From positions 2,852,001 to 2,916,000 of the forward strand of contig NC_014364.1 of assembly GCF_000143985.1 (NCBI RefSeq): a stretch of 64,000 nt of DNA. The letters are read 5' to 3'. Under the pieces are notes generated by a model. That model saw only the letters and a list, made by a program, of their open reading frames with translations, was not told where the DNA came from and made no database searches. Positions 52,443 to 61,058 of this stretch are shown here, piece by piece. The position numbers and the translations under genes were made by a program. How positions within the stretch are numbered: position 1 is the first letter of the stretch; every line of letters starts with the position of its first letter. This stretch comes from Sediminispirochaeta smaragdinae DSM 11293. GTDB taxonomy: Bacteria; Spirochaetota; Spirochaetia; DSM-16054; Sediminispirochaetaceae.

Positions 52443-53495
52443 TTACCGCCACTTCCGCTCATGGGCCAATAACCAGCTTTTTCTTTCAAGTCCTCCTCCG
52501 TAACCTGTCAAATGGCCGTTCTTACCTATGACACGATGGCAGGGAATGATGATTGCAATACGATTGTGGCCGTTAGCCGAAGCTACGGCCCGCACGGCCT
52601 TAGGACGCCCGATATGCTCCGCCTGTGACTGATAGCTTACGGTATCGCCGTAGGGGATATCGTTGAGAGCGTTCCAAACAATGTTCTGGAATTCCGTGCC
52701 GGGCGTGTGTAGCGCTACGGAGAATACTTTTCGCTTCCCGGAAAAGTATTCTGCTAATTCTTTTTTTGCCTGCCTGATATGGTAATTCTCTCCTGCGATG
52801 ATGGTGGCGCGCAATAATCTCTGAAGATCCCTGAATTCCGTCTCCAGCATCCTTCGGTCGACAAATTCCAGCAAACAAATCCCATTCTCCGTTGCGCAGA
52901 CGAACATGGGGCCGATGGGAGTGGTAAGCCGGTCGATGAGAATGACATTCTGCCCAGCGCTATTTGAAGGTGATGAACCGATGTATTTCTTGTAGGTATA
53001 GCCGAAGCCGCTTAGCGAATCATATCCCATATCGAAGGCAACCTCTGTGGCAGATTTACCCGCCTGTAATTCCTGAAACGCATTATTAATGCGGTACATT
53101 CGCTGGAAGGCCTGAAAGGTCATGCCGTACTGCCTTTTAAACCAGCGTCGTACCAGTTCGGGGCGTATACCGTTCTGAATCAATTGATAGTCGGAAAATT
53201 TTTCCTTGGGATTCTTTTTGACCAAGTTGATTGCCGCTGCAACCTGAGGCGGTGCCTTGGCACTATTTTCCGTCGGCCTGCAGATCTTGCAGGGACGAAA
53301 ACCGGCATCAAGAGCATCCTTGAAGGTCGTAAAAAAGAGAACATTCTCCTTCTTTGGTTTACGAGCCCTGCACGTAGCGATGCAGAATACCGAGGTAGTC
53401 TTTACTCCGGCGAAAAAGCTTCCAAGATAAGAGGGGTCTTTATGTACAAAAGCATGGTAGTAATCATCAATCGTTCTTTTATCGGAAATCTGCAT
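52443..53495 (-). CDS. ada: Ada: methylphosphotriester-responsive regulator and O6-methylguanine-DNA methyltransferase
   Basis: 350 residues. N-terminal zinc domain with Cys38, Cys42, Cys69 and Cys72 at the same positions as in E. coli Ada; a middle AraC-type helix-turn-helix (A-T-E-V-A-F-D-M-G-Y-D-S-L-S-G-F); and a C-terminal methyltransferase with the acceptor Cys319 in I-P-C-H-R-V-I-G. It transfers methyl groups from damaged DNA to its own cysteines and, when methylated at Cys38, activates repair genes. The ATG at 53495 follows GGGAGA at 7 nt. Confidence 0.95.
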   Translation of the reverse strand: MQISDKRTIDDYYHAFVHKDPSYLGSFFAGVKTTSVFCIATCRARKPKKENVLFFTTFKDALDAGFRPCKICRPTENSAKAPPQVAAAINLVKKNPKEKFSDYQLIQNGIRPELVRRWFKRQYGMTFQAFQRMYRINNAFQELQAGKSATEVAFDMGYDSLSGFGYTYKKYIGSSPSNSAGQNVILIDRLTTPIGPMFVCATENGICLLEFVDRRMLETEFRDLQRLLRATIIAGENYHIRQAKKELAEYFSGKRKVFSVALHTPGTEFQNIVWNALNDIPYGDTVSYQSQAEHIGRPKAVRAVASANGHNRIAIIIPCHRVIGKNGHLTGYGGGLERKSWLLAHERKWR

Positions 53496-53605
53496 ATGGC
53501 ATTCTCCCAAAAGTAGCTTAGAAACTGATGAATCAAAGCTACTACTGTCCTTTCAGGACTGCAACCGAAAAATTGACAAGTATGTGGAGAAGGGGGGAAA
53601 ATATA

Positions 53606-53645
53606 TAGTGTTCGGAATCCTGGTGGTTTTATGCCGTTTTCCCGG
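53606..53645 (+). repeat. 40-bp direct repeat, left copy beside the flavodoxin gene
   Basis: Begins TAGTGTTCGGAAT and ends TTTTCCCGG. It matches 54167-54207 except for one C/T change and a short difference (TTTTCCC against TCTTTCCC). The two copies bracket the flavodoxin gene about 560 bp apart, in the same orientation. Confidence 0.85.
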
Positions 53646-53720
53646 AAAATCCTTGGGGTTCCAGGATTGCTTGATCTATAGTAAAAGAAACTAATACTTT
53701 TACCAATATGGAGGCTAAAG

Positions 53721-54155
53721 TTGACGATAAAGGTTTTATATCACAGTATGACAGGCAATACCAGAAAAATTGCTGAAGCCATAGCCAAAACAGTGGGCAC
53801 AGAAGCTGAAGAAGTCTCTTTGGATAAAGCGACTGAAGAGATCGACTTATTGTTCTTGGGAGATGGTGTTTATGGTTCAAAGGCAAGTAAAAAAATGCGG
53901 CTGTTTGTCGATCAGATGGATGCAAAGAAGATAAGAAATATTGCTATATTTGGAACATACGGCGGGCTGGTAGAAGTCATTGAAAAACGCGTTTCGGATT
54001 TGCACGATAGAGGATTCAACGTCGTATCCGATGCCTTGACAAGTAAAGGCAGAGCGTGGCTGGTGCTTAACAGACACCATCCAAATCAGGAAGAACTGGA
54101 AAACGCAAAACAATATGCGAAGCGTGTTTTAAAGGAAATCTACCACAGTCAATAG
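53721..54155 (+). CDS. Flavodoxin-family protein
   Basis: 144 residues. The FMN phosphate loop H-S-M-T-G-N-T-R-K-I-A is intact, followed by L-F-L-G-D-G-V-Y-G and I-A-I-F-G-T-Y-G-G. A short-chain flavodoxin, carrying electrons in the cytoplasm or acting as a flavodoxin-like oxidoreductase. The start is TTG at 53721 with GGAGG 6 nt upstream. It is a single gene between two direct repeats, which suggests arrival as a small cassette. Confidence 0.87.
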   Translation: MTIKVLYHSMTGNTRKIAEAIAKTVGTEAEEVSLDKATEEIDLLFLGDGVYGSKASKKMRLFVDQMDAKKIRNIAIFGTYGGLVEVIEKRVSDLHDRGFNVVSDALTSKGRAWLVLNRHHPNQEELENAKQYAKRVLKEIYHSQ

Positions 54156-54166
54156 TGACAATTTAG

Positions 54167-54207
54167 TAGTGTTCGGAATTCTGGTGGTTTTATGCCGTCT
54201 TTCCCGG
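54167..54207 (+). repeat. 41-bp direct repeat, right copy beside the flavodoxin gene
   Basis: Partner of 53606-53645; begins 11 bp after the flavodoxin stop. Same start (TAGTGTTCGGAAT) and same G-rich middle (CTGGTGGTTTTATGCCG). No transposase gene is next to either copy. Confidence 0.85.
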
Positions 54208-54257
54208 CTATAATTCCACACCCCTTCTACCTGGTTTGCAGCTACAATGCTCCCCAC

Positions 54258-54326
54258 AAATAGGAGGTGACAATCGTGCAGGCCATGGAATCTGAACGAA
54301 ATGAACTCCTATTTCATAACGTATAG
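54258..54326 (+). other. 16-codon open frame whose ribosome site is paired by its own 3' part
   Basis: AAATAGGAG (54258-54266) contains a strong ribosome site (GGAGGTGA) for a GTG frame (54276-54326, 16 codons). The exact complement CTCCTATTT lies at 54306-54314 inside the frame, so the message can hide its own ribosome site. It could be a leader peptide or the scar of a mobile element. The 309-bp stretch 54156-54464 otherwise holds the right direct repeat and nothing else I can name. Confidence 0.4.
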
Positions 54327-54464
54327 GCAAAAGGGGCTATTTTATATGTGCATTGCATAAAAAGTCACCGTTATTTTGGGATTACGGACTTGACGAATTT
54401 TCCATGAGTCCCTCTATGATACCAAAGGCCAAATATAGTATCATCAACCACGGCTGAGGTATTC

Positions 54465-55304
54465 ATGGTGCAAAACTATAAATTACTCTGTGTCGATCTT
54501 GATGGAACGTTGCTTACGGATTCAAAAGAGATCAGCCAGGAAACATTAGAGGCGATCCGCGCCGCAAAGGCGAAAGATGTCAAGGTTGCTATAGCCACAG
54601 GGAGGGCACTTTTTAGTGCCCTTTCGGTAGGAAGCAGCTTCAACAATGATGATGATCATATCATAGCTTCAAACGGAGCGATTATTAAGCATCTTGCGCT
54701 TGAGCCGTTGGTACGGGAAAATCCATTTTCCTATGATCAACTTGTTCGTATCATTGACACGGCATCCGAACAGGGGCTCTCGCCCGTCTTTTTTTCCACA
54801 GAACAGGCATATACCACCAGTACTTCGGATTTTCAGATGTACCTCGGTTTCGGTTCGGGAACAAATAACGTCTTTAACAAGCAAAGCATCTCGCTCATCC
54901 CCTCAACAAAGGATCTGAAGGAACTAATACGGCAGGAACACATAAAAATCCAGAAATGTAATATTCATACGTTGGGCGACGGACAAAAACGTTTTTTACA
55001 TAATGCACTCAAACGAGAGGGAGAATTCGAAATGCTTTTCTCCACAAACCCGGCCCTGGAAATTACCGCAAAAGGGGTGACAAAGGGAAACGGAGTTGCC
55101 GTTCTTGCAGAAGCACTAGGCATCAGACAACAAGAGGTGATTGCAGTCGGTGATAGTGAAAACGACATTTCGATGCTTAGCTACGCAGGCCTGGGAATAG
55201 CAATGGAAAATGCCATCCCGGCTGTTAAGAATGTCGCTTCCTATATTACCGAAAGCAATAACAATAACGGTATTGCCCGTGTCATCAGGAAGTTTATTTT
55301 GTAA
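54465..55304 (+). CDS. HAD-superfamily phosphatase, Cof type
   Basis: 279 residues. Motif I D-L-D-G-T-L-L, motif II A-T-G-R, motif III Lys in the A-K-G-V-T-K-G segment, and motif IV G-D-S-E-N-D-I-S-M-L are all present, with the C2 cap of YidA/Cof proteins between. It dephosphorylates sugar phosphates or similar metabolites in the cytoplasm. Stand-alone gene with no partner. Confidence 0.92.
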   Translation: MVQNYKLLCVDLDGTLLTDSKEISQETLEAIRAAKAKDVKVAIATGRALFSALSVGSSFNNDDDHIIASNGAIIKHLALEPLVRENPFSYDQLVRIIDTASEQGLSPVFFSTEQAYTTSTSDFQMYLGFGSGTNNVFNKQSISLIPSTKDLKELIRQEHIKIQKCNIHTLGDGQKRFLHNALKREGEFEMLFSTNPALEITAKGVTKGNGVAVLAEALGIRQQEVIAVGDSENDISMLSYAGLGIAMENAIPAVKNVASYITESNNNNGIARVIRKFIL

Positions 55305-55326
55305 TATCAAGGGATTATGATTATTT

Positions 55327-55680
55327 CTATTTACAGGCCAAGGAGATGAAGTATTCATTAATTACGTTTTTACAGTAGCGGTAAAGCATAAGAGAAAACA
55401 GAAATGCCACAGCAGCCATTCCCGCAAGTATCAGGATAGCGATCGTATAGGCAGCCGTATAAACATGTTCATCGTCTCCCAGCGAAAACGCCTCCGACTA
55501 TCAGATTGCCGCCAAAACGCGACGTCTGTTCCACTACTTCGGGTTTGTTGCCCTCGAATGGCAAGGACAGGGGCAGCCTCGCAACCAGCTACTCCCCCCG
55601 ATGACAAGTCCCTGTTTCAACCGCATGTTCACAACTACGATGAAGAATATTTTTCTTCATCCAGAGGCTGAGAAATTACT
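55327..55680 (-). pseudogene. Decayed C-terminal fragment, probably of a membrane transporter
   Basis: On the minus strand, 55497-55327 encodes 56 residues without a start: an acidic stretch (S-L-G-D-D-E-H-V-Y-T), one long membrane helix (A-I-L-I-L-A-G-M-A-A-V-A-F-L-F-S-L-M-L-Y) and a short tail ending in a stop, like the last helix of an MFS-type permease. A neighbouring frame just upstream (containing E-G-N-K-P-E-V-V-E-Q-T-S-R-F-G-G-N-L-I-V-G-G) seems to continue it after a frameshift. The rest of 55305-55782 shows no other gene. Confidence 0.4.
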
Positions 55681-55782
55681 CGCAGCACCTTCAAAAACGC
55701 TAACAATATGCTGATGGATGGAATTTGCCTAAAAAAAGGGACTACCGTGGCAGCCCCCTCCCCTTGTATATTACCGCAAAAA

Positions 55783-57084
55783 TTATTCGTTTTTATCCAG
55801 CATCATCTCGAGAATAAGTTTATCCGTCTCCTTCATCCCAACCGAGCCAAGCCGACCGATATTTTGGATGGTCTGTTCGACGTTCCCCGCAACAATGCCT
55901 TCAATCGAAGAAACGGAACGTCCTTTCATCGCAAGAAGTGCAGCCTGTCCGGCGGCATGAACGCTGCTTGCAACCTTCAGAGCGCAGCTGCTTTTGGCCC
56001 CGTCACAGATGATTCCTGCTACATTTCCAGCCATATTTTGTATAGCTCGTTCTACTTCGGGATAACCTCCTCCCAAAAGATATACAAAACCGCAGGCAGC
56101 ACCGGTAGCGGCCAGGGTTGCTCCGCATAATGCAGAAAGCCGACCAAGACTGCTCTTCATATGGATTGTTGTAAGATGGCTCAGAGCCAAAGCTCGGTTT
56201 AAATGTTCCTGATCAAGTTCTAAATCTTTCGCCATCGAGACAATTGGCATAGTAGCCGTTATGCCTTGATTTCCACTGCCCGAATTACTCATGACAGGCA
56301 AAAGGCAACCTGCCATTCTGGCATCAATGGCTCCTGCCGTTCGTTTCACCGCACGATTTAGGATGTCATCGGCTAGTAAGCCATTCTTGATATCATCTTC
56401 CAATGAACGCCCTACTTCGAGACCATATGCATCCTGCAGGCCTTTTTCGGAAACAGCCGTATTCAGCCGTGCAGTTTCCATGAGAAAAGCTATTTTCTCG
56501 AGGGGAACATTCATGGCAAAATCCCAGATCTCTTTCTCGGTAAGCCCTTTATCAATGCCGTTAGCTGCTCCAACGCCGGATTCATTGTCATCCTGACGTC
56601 TATCGAGAATAACCATGCCATTGTGCCCCACATAGGCAATATTGGTATGCTCGTGCTGGATAATTACCGTTGAAGTATCCTGACCATTACTGACCCTCAC
56701 TTCTATGTATAGGTTATAAGGACTTTGCCGCTGTTTGATTTTTACCGAACCACCAGCACATAACTCCTTTGCTCTGGTAAGAGCTTCTGCGGATATGCCA
56801 CTGAGTACCTCTAGGCCTTTTTTATAATCACCAGCAACCGCTCCGACAGCCGCCGCAATCTCGAGTCCGTATAATCCAGTCCCAGGGATCCCCACGCTCA
56901 TGCCATTCTTCAGGATATTTCTGCTTAGGTTTGCCTCGATCAGTTTCGGCGTCTTACCGAGCTGAGCCGCTGCACGGGCAGCCGCCAATGCAACAGCAAT
57001 CGGCTCGGTACAGCCCAAAGCCGGTGCCACCTCTCTTCTTAACAATGCCGCATAGCTATTCCACACATGATGATCTTGTTTCAT
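55783..57084 (-). CDS. L-cysteine desulfidase-like protein (CyuA/UPF0597 family)
   Basis: 433 residues. The family's iron-sulfur/catalytic Cys is in A-L-G-C-T-E-P (Cys25); G-N-S-G-S-G-N-Q-G-I-T-A and G-G-G-Y-P with further Cys (G-I-I-C-D-G-A-K-S-S-C-A) follow. Members split L-cysteine into pyruvate, ammonia and sulfide, or act as related L-serine dehydratase-like lyases. It is the last gene of the eight-gene operon and directly follows ridA, which would clear the aminoacrylate intermediate. Confidence 0.9.
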   Translation of the reverse strand: MKQDHHVWNSYAALLRREVAPALGCTEPIAVALAAARAAAQLGKTPKLIEANLSRNILKNGMSVGIPGTGLYGLEIAAAVGAVAGDYKKGLEVLSGISAEALTRAKELCAGGSVKIKQRQSPYNLYIEVRVSNGQDTSTVIIQHEHTNIAYVGHNGMVILDRRQDDNESGVGAANGIDKGLTEKEIWDFAMNVPLEKIAFLMETARLNTAVSEKGLQDAYGLEVGRSLEDDIKNGLLADDILNRAVKRTAGAIDARMAGCLLPVMSNSGSGNQGITATMPIVSMAKDLELDQEHLNRALALSHLTTIHMKSSLGRLSALCGATLAATGAACGFVYLLGGGYPEVERAIQNMAGNVAGIICDGAKSSCALKVASSVHAAGQAALLAMKGRSVSSIEGIVAGNVEQTIQNIGRLGSVGMKETDKLILEMMLDKNE

Positions 57085-57092
57085 AGCTTACC

Positions 57093-57467
57093 TCATTCAG
57101 CGGCGATTACTTCGATTTCTACCTTGGCATCCTTAGGCAGACGCGCAACTTCGACACAGCTTCTGGCCGGAAAACTCCCGGAAAAGTATTCCGCATAAAC
57201 TGCATTCATCTTCGAAAAATTATTCATATCGCTTAAGAAAACAGTTGTTTTAAAAACAGTCCCTAAATTCAAACCCCGTTGCTTTAAAATGGCCTTCACG
57301 TTTTCAAGAGACTGCCGAGTCTGTGCTTCAACGGTTTCCGGCATCTGCCCGGTTTTGGGGTCAATCGGTAACTGCCCTGAAGTATAGATACAGCCATCTA
57401 CTTCAATGGCCTGCGAATAAGGTCCAATTGCCTTGGGGGCACCATCCGTCGTTATAATCTTTTTCAT
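57093..57467 (-). CDS. ridA: RidA-family enamine/imine deaminase
   Basis: 124 residues, starting M-K-K-I-I-T-T-D-G-A-P-K-A-I-G-P-Y-S-Q-A. The active-site Arg is in P-A-R-S-C-V-E-V-A and the Glu at the C-terminus (I-E-V-I-A-A-E). RidA hydrolyses reactive 2-aminoacrylate or similar imines to keto acids. Its place directly before a cysteine desulfidase gene fits exactly. GGAG precedes the ATG. Confidence 0.95.
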   Translation of the reverse strand: MKKIITTDGAPKAIGPYSQAIEVDGCIYTSGQLPIDPKTGQMPETVEAQTRQSLENVKAILKQRGLNLGTVFKTTVFLSDMNNFSKMNAVYAEYFSGSFPARSCVEVARLPKDAKVEIEVIAAE

Positions 57468-57492
57468 TGTTTTGCTCCGTTTTCCTTAGTTA

Positions 57493-58035
57493 TTATCCAC
57501 TATGATTAACCTGCAACCCCTGAAACAGCGGATTGGATTGCAACAGATCCTTCAACTCGTCGACTTCTTCTTCAATATTTTTTTCATCGGTTCTGAAGAC
57601 ATAATCGGCAGCCGTATAATACTTGTTCTTTGACTGCTTCCACATCAAACTAATGTCCTCTTCTATGGTTGTGCCTTTATTTACTCGCGGCCGGTCAGCT
57701 TGAGAAACTCTATGCACAAGCTCTTCGATAGAAGCCTCAAGCAAAATGAGTCTACCCGATTCCTTCAGCACATCCACATTCCAGTCATAACGGACGGTAC
57801 CACCACCGAGGCATATAATGGAGTTATTTCTCTGCGAGAAAAATTTACAAATGTAATATTCCAACTCGCGAAACGCTAACCATCCTTCTTCTGCAACTAA
57901 ACGGTGGAAAGAATAGCCTAAACGTTTGTTCATTTCCTGATCAAGATCGTAAAAGGGCATGGATAAGTCATCAGCCAAACGCTGTCCCAATGTTGTTTTT
58001 CCGGTGCCGATCATCCCGCAGAAGTAGACATTCAC
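57493..58035 (-). CDS. Shikimate-kinase-like P-loop kinase
   Basis: 180 residues. Walker A G-M-I-G-T-G-K-T-T, D-L-D/E acidic site (Y-D-L-D-Q-E), substrate Arg in A-F-R-E-L-E, G-G-G-T-V-R, and lid R-P-R-V all match AroK. It lies inside a catabolic operon rather than with aromatic biosynthesis genes, so a gluconate- or other small-molecule kinase role is possible. Start GTG 58035 with GGAGG at 7 nt; the upstream TTG frame has none. Confidence 0.8.
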   Translation of the reverse strand: MNVYFCGMIGTGKTTLGQRLADDLSMPFYDLDQEMNKRLGYSFHRLVAEEGWLAFRELEYYICKFFSQRNNSIICLGGGTVRYDWNVDVLKESGRLILLEASIEELVHRVSQADRPRVNKGTTIEEDISLMWKQSKNKYYTAADYVFRTDEKNIEEEVDELKDLLQSNPLFQGLQVNHSG

Positions 58036-58048
58036 TCCTCTGCCTCCC

Positions 58049-58546
58049 TTACTCCTCAATTATCTCTAAACGGCAAAATTTACAGCCTTTGCCAATTGTT
58101 TCATGCAGCTTCATCTGTATACCGTCATGGCTGTCTGCCCTACCACGATCACCATCCATCGCAATATCGCAGAAAAGATCAATCTTGTCAGGTGAATACC
58201 CAAGTTTACTCCAACTTTCAACCAACGGACAGTAGTTCATCTTCTGGGTTGCTCTGGTTTTGGAGAAATCAATATCTGAGTCAAAAACAGCAGCCGATCC
58301 TTTCTCTTTGTGGCGAAGTACCCAATCTTTGGCATGAAAAGGCTCAGGATCATTTTTTGCCTTGAGCGTCCCGAATTTATGAATGGCTCTTCGTGAAGCC
58401 TCAATCACTTTTTCTTCCGGTAAAAGCTTTGTAAACTCATCATATAAAAATGCAAACCATGCTGCACGATCTTCGATGGCAGCTCTGATTTTCGTGAGCA
58501 TTTCCTGTTTTGTGACAAATTCATCTTTTTTTTCCATTGTAAGCAT
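58049..58546 (-). CDS. L-2-amino-thiazoline-4-carboxylate (ATC) hydrolase-like protein
   Basis: 165 residues. The C-terminal region (Y-C-P-L-V-E-S-W, D-L-F-C-D-I-A-M-D-G-D-R, G-C-K-F-C-R-L-E) matches the ATC_hydrolase family as I remember it. The Pseudomonas member opens the thiazoline ring of ATC to N-carbamoyl-L-cysteine. Together with a cysteine desulfidase and RidA this suggests sulfur-compound breakdown, but the family is broader than ATC. The start may be 58546 or 58537; AAGGAG sits 2 or 11 nt upstream respectively, neither ideal. Confidence 0.75.
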   Translation of the reverse strand: MLTMEKKDEFVTKQEMLTKIRAAIEDRAAWFAFLYDEFTKLLPEEKVIEASRRAIHKFGTLKAKNDPEPFHAKDWVLRHKEKGSAAVFDSDIDFSKTRATQKMNYCPLVESWSKLGYSPDKIDLFCDIAMDGDRGRADSHDGIQMKLHETIGKGCKFCRLEIIEE

Positions 58547-58576
58547 ATCTCCTTTTCTACTTCTTGTTCAAATTCA

Positions 58577-60073
58577 TTATTGCTCCGGATGTTCTCGAAG
58601 TTGTATTTTTTCCAAGTCCCAGTAAATTTCGTCAACATTCTCCAAACAATGCTCGAATAATGCAAACAATTCACCATAATAAGCATGCCGTCTTTCATCT
58701 GGAGAGAATTCACACTGTGGTACGATCCAAGATTCGCTAAGCTTTTCGGGAAGAGCTTCCTTATCCACTCCTAAACGGCAAAGGAGTGCAATTCCAAGAG
58801 CAGTTGCCTCGATCTCTCGAGGCTGGGTAAGAGAAATTCCACAAACATCGGCTTTGATTTGGTTCCATAGATTTATACGGCTACCACCCCCTACTATATT
58901 TACTTTGCCAATATTGATTTTTGTCTTACGCAATGTCAAAAGCCATCGCAGGATGCGGTATGAACAGCTCTCGAACAAGGCACGTGTAAAATGAGCAGGC
59001 CCATGCGTAGGCGTCCAACCGAGGACCCCTCCACTCAGATAACTTTTCCAGTAAGGAGACCGCTCCCCGGTAAATCCAGGTAAAAGCAATAAACCTTCTG
59101 ATCCAGCAGGAATTTTTTCTGCTTGCTCAATGAGGTTACTTACTTCCATCCCAAACAATGCAGACAACGGTCGCAAAGTCCCCCCGGCCAACCCGGAGGC
59201 ACCTCCGACCGCGTATGTATCGACAATCATTCCAGTATTGATACTTAAAAGTGAATCACAGCCAGAAAGCGGTCTCGCTGTTAGCGCCATAAGAACATCG
59301 GTGGTACCGGATACCAAAACCGCGGTATTCGGCACCAATATTCCACCTCCGTACATAGCAGCTGTACCATCGGAAGTCCCACATATTACCGGTATTCCTT
59401 GCGGAAGCCCTGTTAAGACAGAAGCGCTCCGATTAACTTCTCCTATTATTGTTTGTGCGGGTACCGCATTGGGCAATGGGTATCTCTTTAATCCAGTCCA
59501 TGCGACAAAAGCATCATCAACCTTACCGTTACGATAATCGCAAAGCATCGAATAATTCATATGCGAATAATCGGTAACAATTTCCCCGGTTAAACGTCGT
59601 ATCAGTTCATCCTTCAGCCCGATTATCCGCCGTATTTTGCGAAATACACCATTATCATGTTTGGATGACCAACGGATTTGAGGAGCCAAAAGCTCGGGAC
59701 TTATTCTTCGTCCAGTAACGGCATAGATGAAATCTTCCGAAAAAAACTTCGTCATTTCCAAGGCTTCTCGGTCTGCTCGGGTGTCCATCCAGATAAAAGC
59801 AGGCTTAATCGGCTGATCTTTACTATCAAGATATACGTATCCAAGTAAAGCGCCGATCCCCACTACGTCGATATCTTTAGAAGGTACGTTCCTCAGTAAA
59901 CGCTTAACAAGAACACAAACCGTTTTCCAGGCTTCATCCGTATCAATCTCGGCATAAGGGCCCTTAATGCTCACTTTTACAGGAGCCCGTTCCTCTTTAT
60001 TACAGTTTCCTCCCTCATCTATAAATACGGCCCGGCAATTTGAAGTTCCTAAATCAATTACTAGAAAGCCCAT
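58577..60073 (-). CDS. FGGY-family carbohydrate kinase (xylulokinase-like)
   Basis: 498 residues. N-terminal D-L-G-T-S-N-C-R-A phosphate loop, W-M-D-T-R-A, G-T-S-D-G-T (substrate Asp), V-S-G-T-T-D and G-G-G-S-R-I-N-L-W nucleotide motif are all present. The family phosphorylates sugars and polyols such as xylulose, ribulose, glycerol or erythritol; which one is open. A sugar kinase between a UroD-like gene and a thiazoline-hydrolase-like gene is unusual. Confidence 0.9.
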   Translation of the reverse strand: MGFLVIDLGTSNCRAVFIDEGGNCNKEERAPVKVSIKGPYAEIDTDEAWKTVCVLVKRLLRNVPSKDIDVVGIGALLGYVYLDSKDQPIKPAFIWMDTRADREALEMTKFFSEDFIYAVTGRRISPELLAPQIRWSSKHDNGVFRKIRRIIGLKDELIRRLTGEIVTDYSHMNYSMLCDYRNGKVDDAFVAWTGLKRYPLPNAVPAQTIIGEVNRSASVLTGLPQGIPVICGTSDGTAAMYGGGILVPNTAVLVSGTTDVLMALTARPLSGCDSLLSINTGMIVDTYAVGGASGLAGGTLRPLSALFGMEVSNLIEQAEKIPAGSEGLLLLPGFTGERSPYWKSYLSGGVLGWTPTHGPAHFTRALFESCSYRILRWLLTLRKTKINIGKVNIVGGGSRINLWNQIKADVCGISLTQPREIEATALGIALLCRLGVDKEALPEKLSESWIVPQCEFSPDERRHAYYGELFALFEHCLENVDEIYWDLEKIQLREHPEQ

Positions 60074-60085
60074 CCGGAAATTCCT

Positions 60086-61021
60086 TTATCGTCTTTGCTG
60101 CGCTACATCAACAATCGCTTTCAAAGCATACGTATCCATTTCTGCTGGTGAACTACATCCATTTGCCAGAAAGAAACGGGATTTTCCCCCCATCTCTATT
60201 CCTTCCAAAGTATGTTTCATCAGAAATTCAGGTGTTCGCCGAGTCATGATAGTATTGTCTATACCACCCATCACAGCACCGGACCATTTTCGTTTAACCT
60301 CTTGCAGAGAAGGATTTCCGACCTGGCGATCTTCCCAACTAAGGACAGCAACAGGAAAATCAAGGCATTCGTCAATGTCGATGTGTTTGCCATGTAGATG
60401 GGCCGTATTCATCGGCCCCATTTCTTTTACGGCAGCAAAGACTTTCATGGCAAAAGGTTTTTCAAATACAAGGAAATCCTGTTTCGATATTTTGTCTTCT
60501 CCTGAGAGGATAGACATAAAAATCCCATGGGTTCCTAACGCAAGGGTCCTCTTCGCATATTCGATTGTATTCTGTGTTACTATTTCGAGGGCATCAAGAA
60601 CGGCCTGGGGTTCTTCTTTCATCAGCCTTGGTAGATATTCTCCTACCGGGCTTTTCTGCAACGATTGATACGGATCAAAAATTGTGTCGCAGACATAAGC
60701 CTCCCCTTTTAAACGATTGTTAATAATATCAATGGCCGTCAGCTGTTCATGCAAGGGCGTTGCATCAATTTCTATAGGCTTAAGTTGTTTTAGGTCTTCC
60801 ACACTTTTTAATGCATCATATCCAACAGGCATTGGATAGAAATAATCATTCATAACTTTGAGCCAGTCAAAACCGTAATATTCATAAAATGAAAAAACAA
60901 TATCAGCATATTTTTCTCCCGGTAGATACTGGGTTCCAAAATGGTACCAGCAAGAAATCGGATCACGGTCCGGCTTTTGGCCTGATAAAACAGCATCAAT
61001 GCGCTCAGTTTTCGTCATCAT
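60086..61021 (-). CDS. Uroporphyrinogen decarboxylase-fold protein (UroD/MtaA/CmuA superfamily)
   Basis: 311 residues. The TIM-barrel family is shown by R-I-D-A-V-L-S-G-Q-K-P-D-R, the H-L-H-G-K-H zinc-type motif near residue 215 and V-M-G-G-I-D-N. Only the methyltransferase branch (MtaA/CmuA) keeps such a metal-binding H-x-H/C site; true UroD Arg residues for porphyrin are not evident. So a corrinoid- or thiol-linked methyl- or carbon-transfer role in catabolism is more likely than haem synthesis. The ATG at 61021 has AGAAGGG upstream. Confidence 0.8.
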   Translation of the reverse strand: MMTKTERIDAVLSGQKPDRDPISCWYHFGTQYLPGEKYADIVFSFYEYYGFDWLKVMNDYFYPMPVGYDALKSVEDLKQLKPIEIDATPLHEQLTAIDIINNRLKGEAYVCDTIFDPYQSLQKSPVGEYLPRLMKEEPQAVLDALEIVTQNTIEYAKRTLALGTHGIFMSILSGEDKISKQDFLVFEKPFAMKVFAAVKEMGPMNTAHLHGKHIDIDECLDFPVAVLSWEDRQVGNPSLQEVKRKWSGAVMGGIDNTIMTRRTPEFLMKHTLEGIEMGGKSRFFLANGCSSPAEMDTYALKAIVDVAQQRR

Positions 61022-61058
61022 TTTTTTCCCTTCTTCTTTCACGTAGGTCTAAAACCGA

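Noticed and set aside
53606-54207. Intact insertion sequence
   Set aside because: Only direct repeats around a flavodoxin gene; no transposase frame and no inverted terminal repeats were found.
57493-58035. aroK of the shikimate pathway
   Set aside because: Motifs agree with shikimate kinase, but the operon is catabolic and has no aromatic biosynthesis gene; a general name was kept.
60086-61021. hemE, uroporphyrinogen decarboxylase of haem synthesis
   Set aside because: No other tetrapyrrole genes, catabolic neighbours, and a metal-type H-x-H motif that points to the methyltransferase side of the superfamily.
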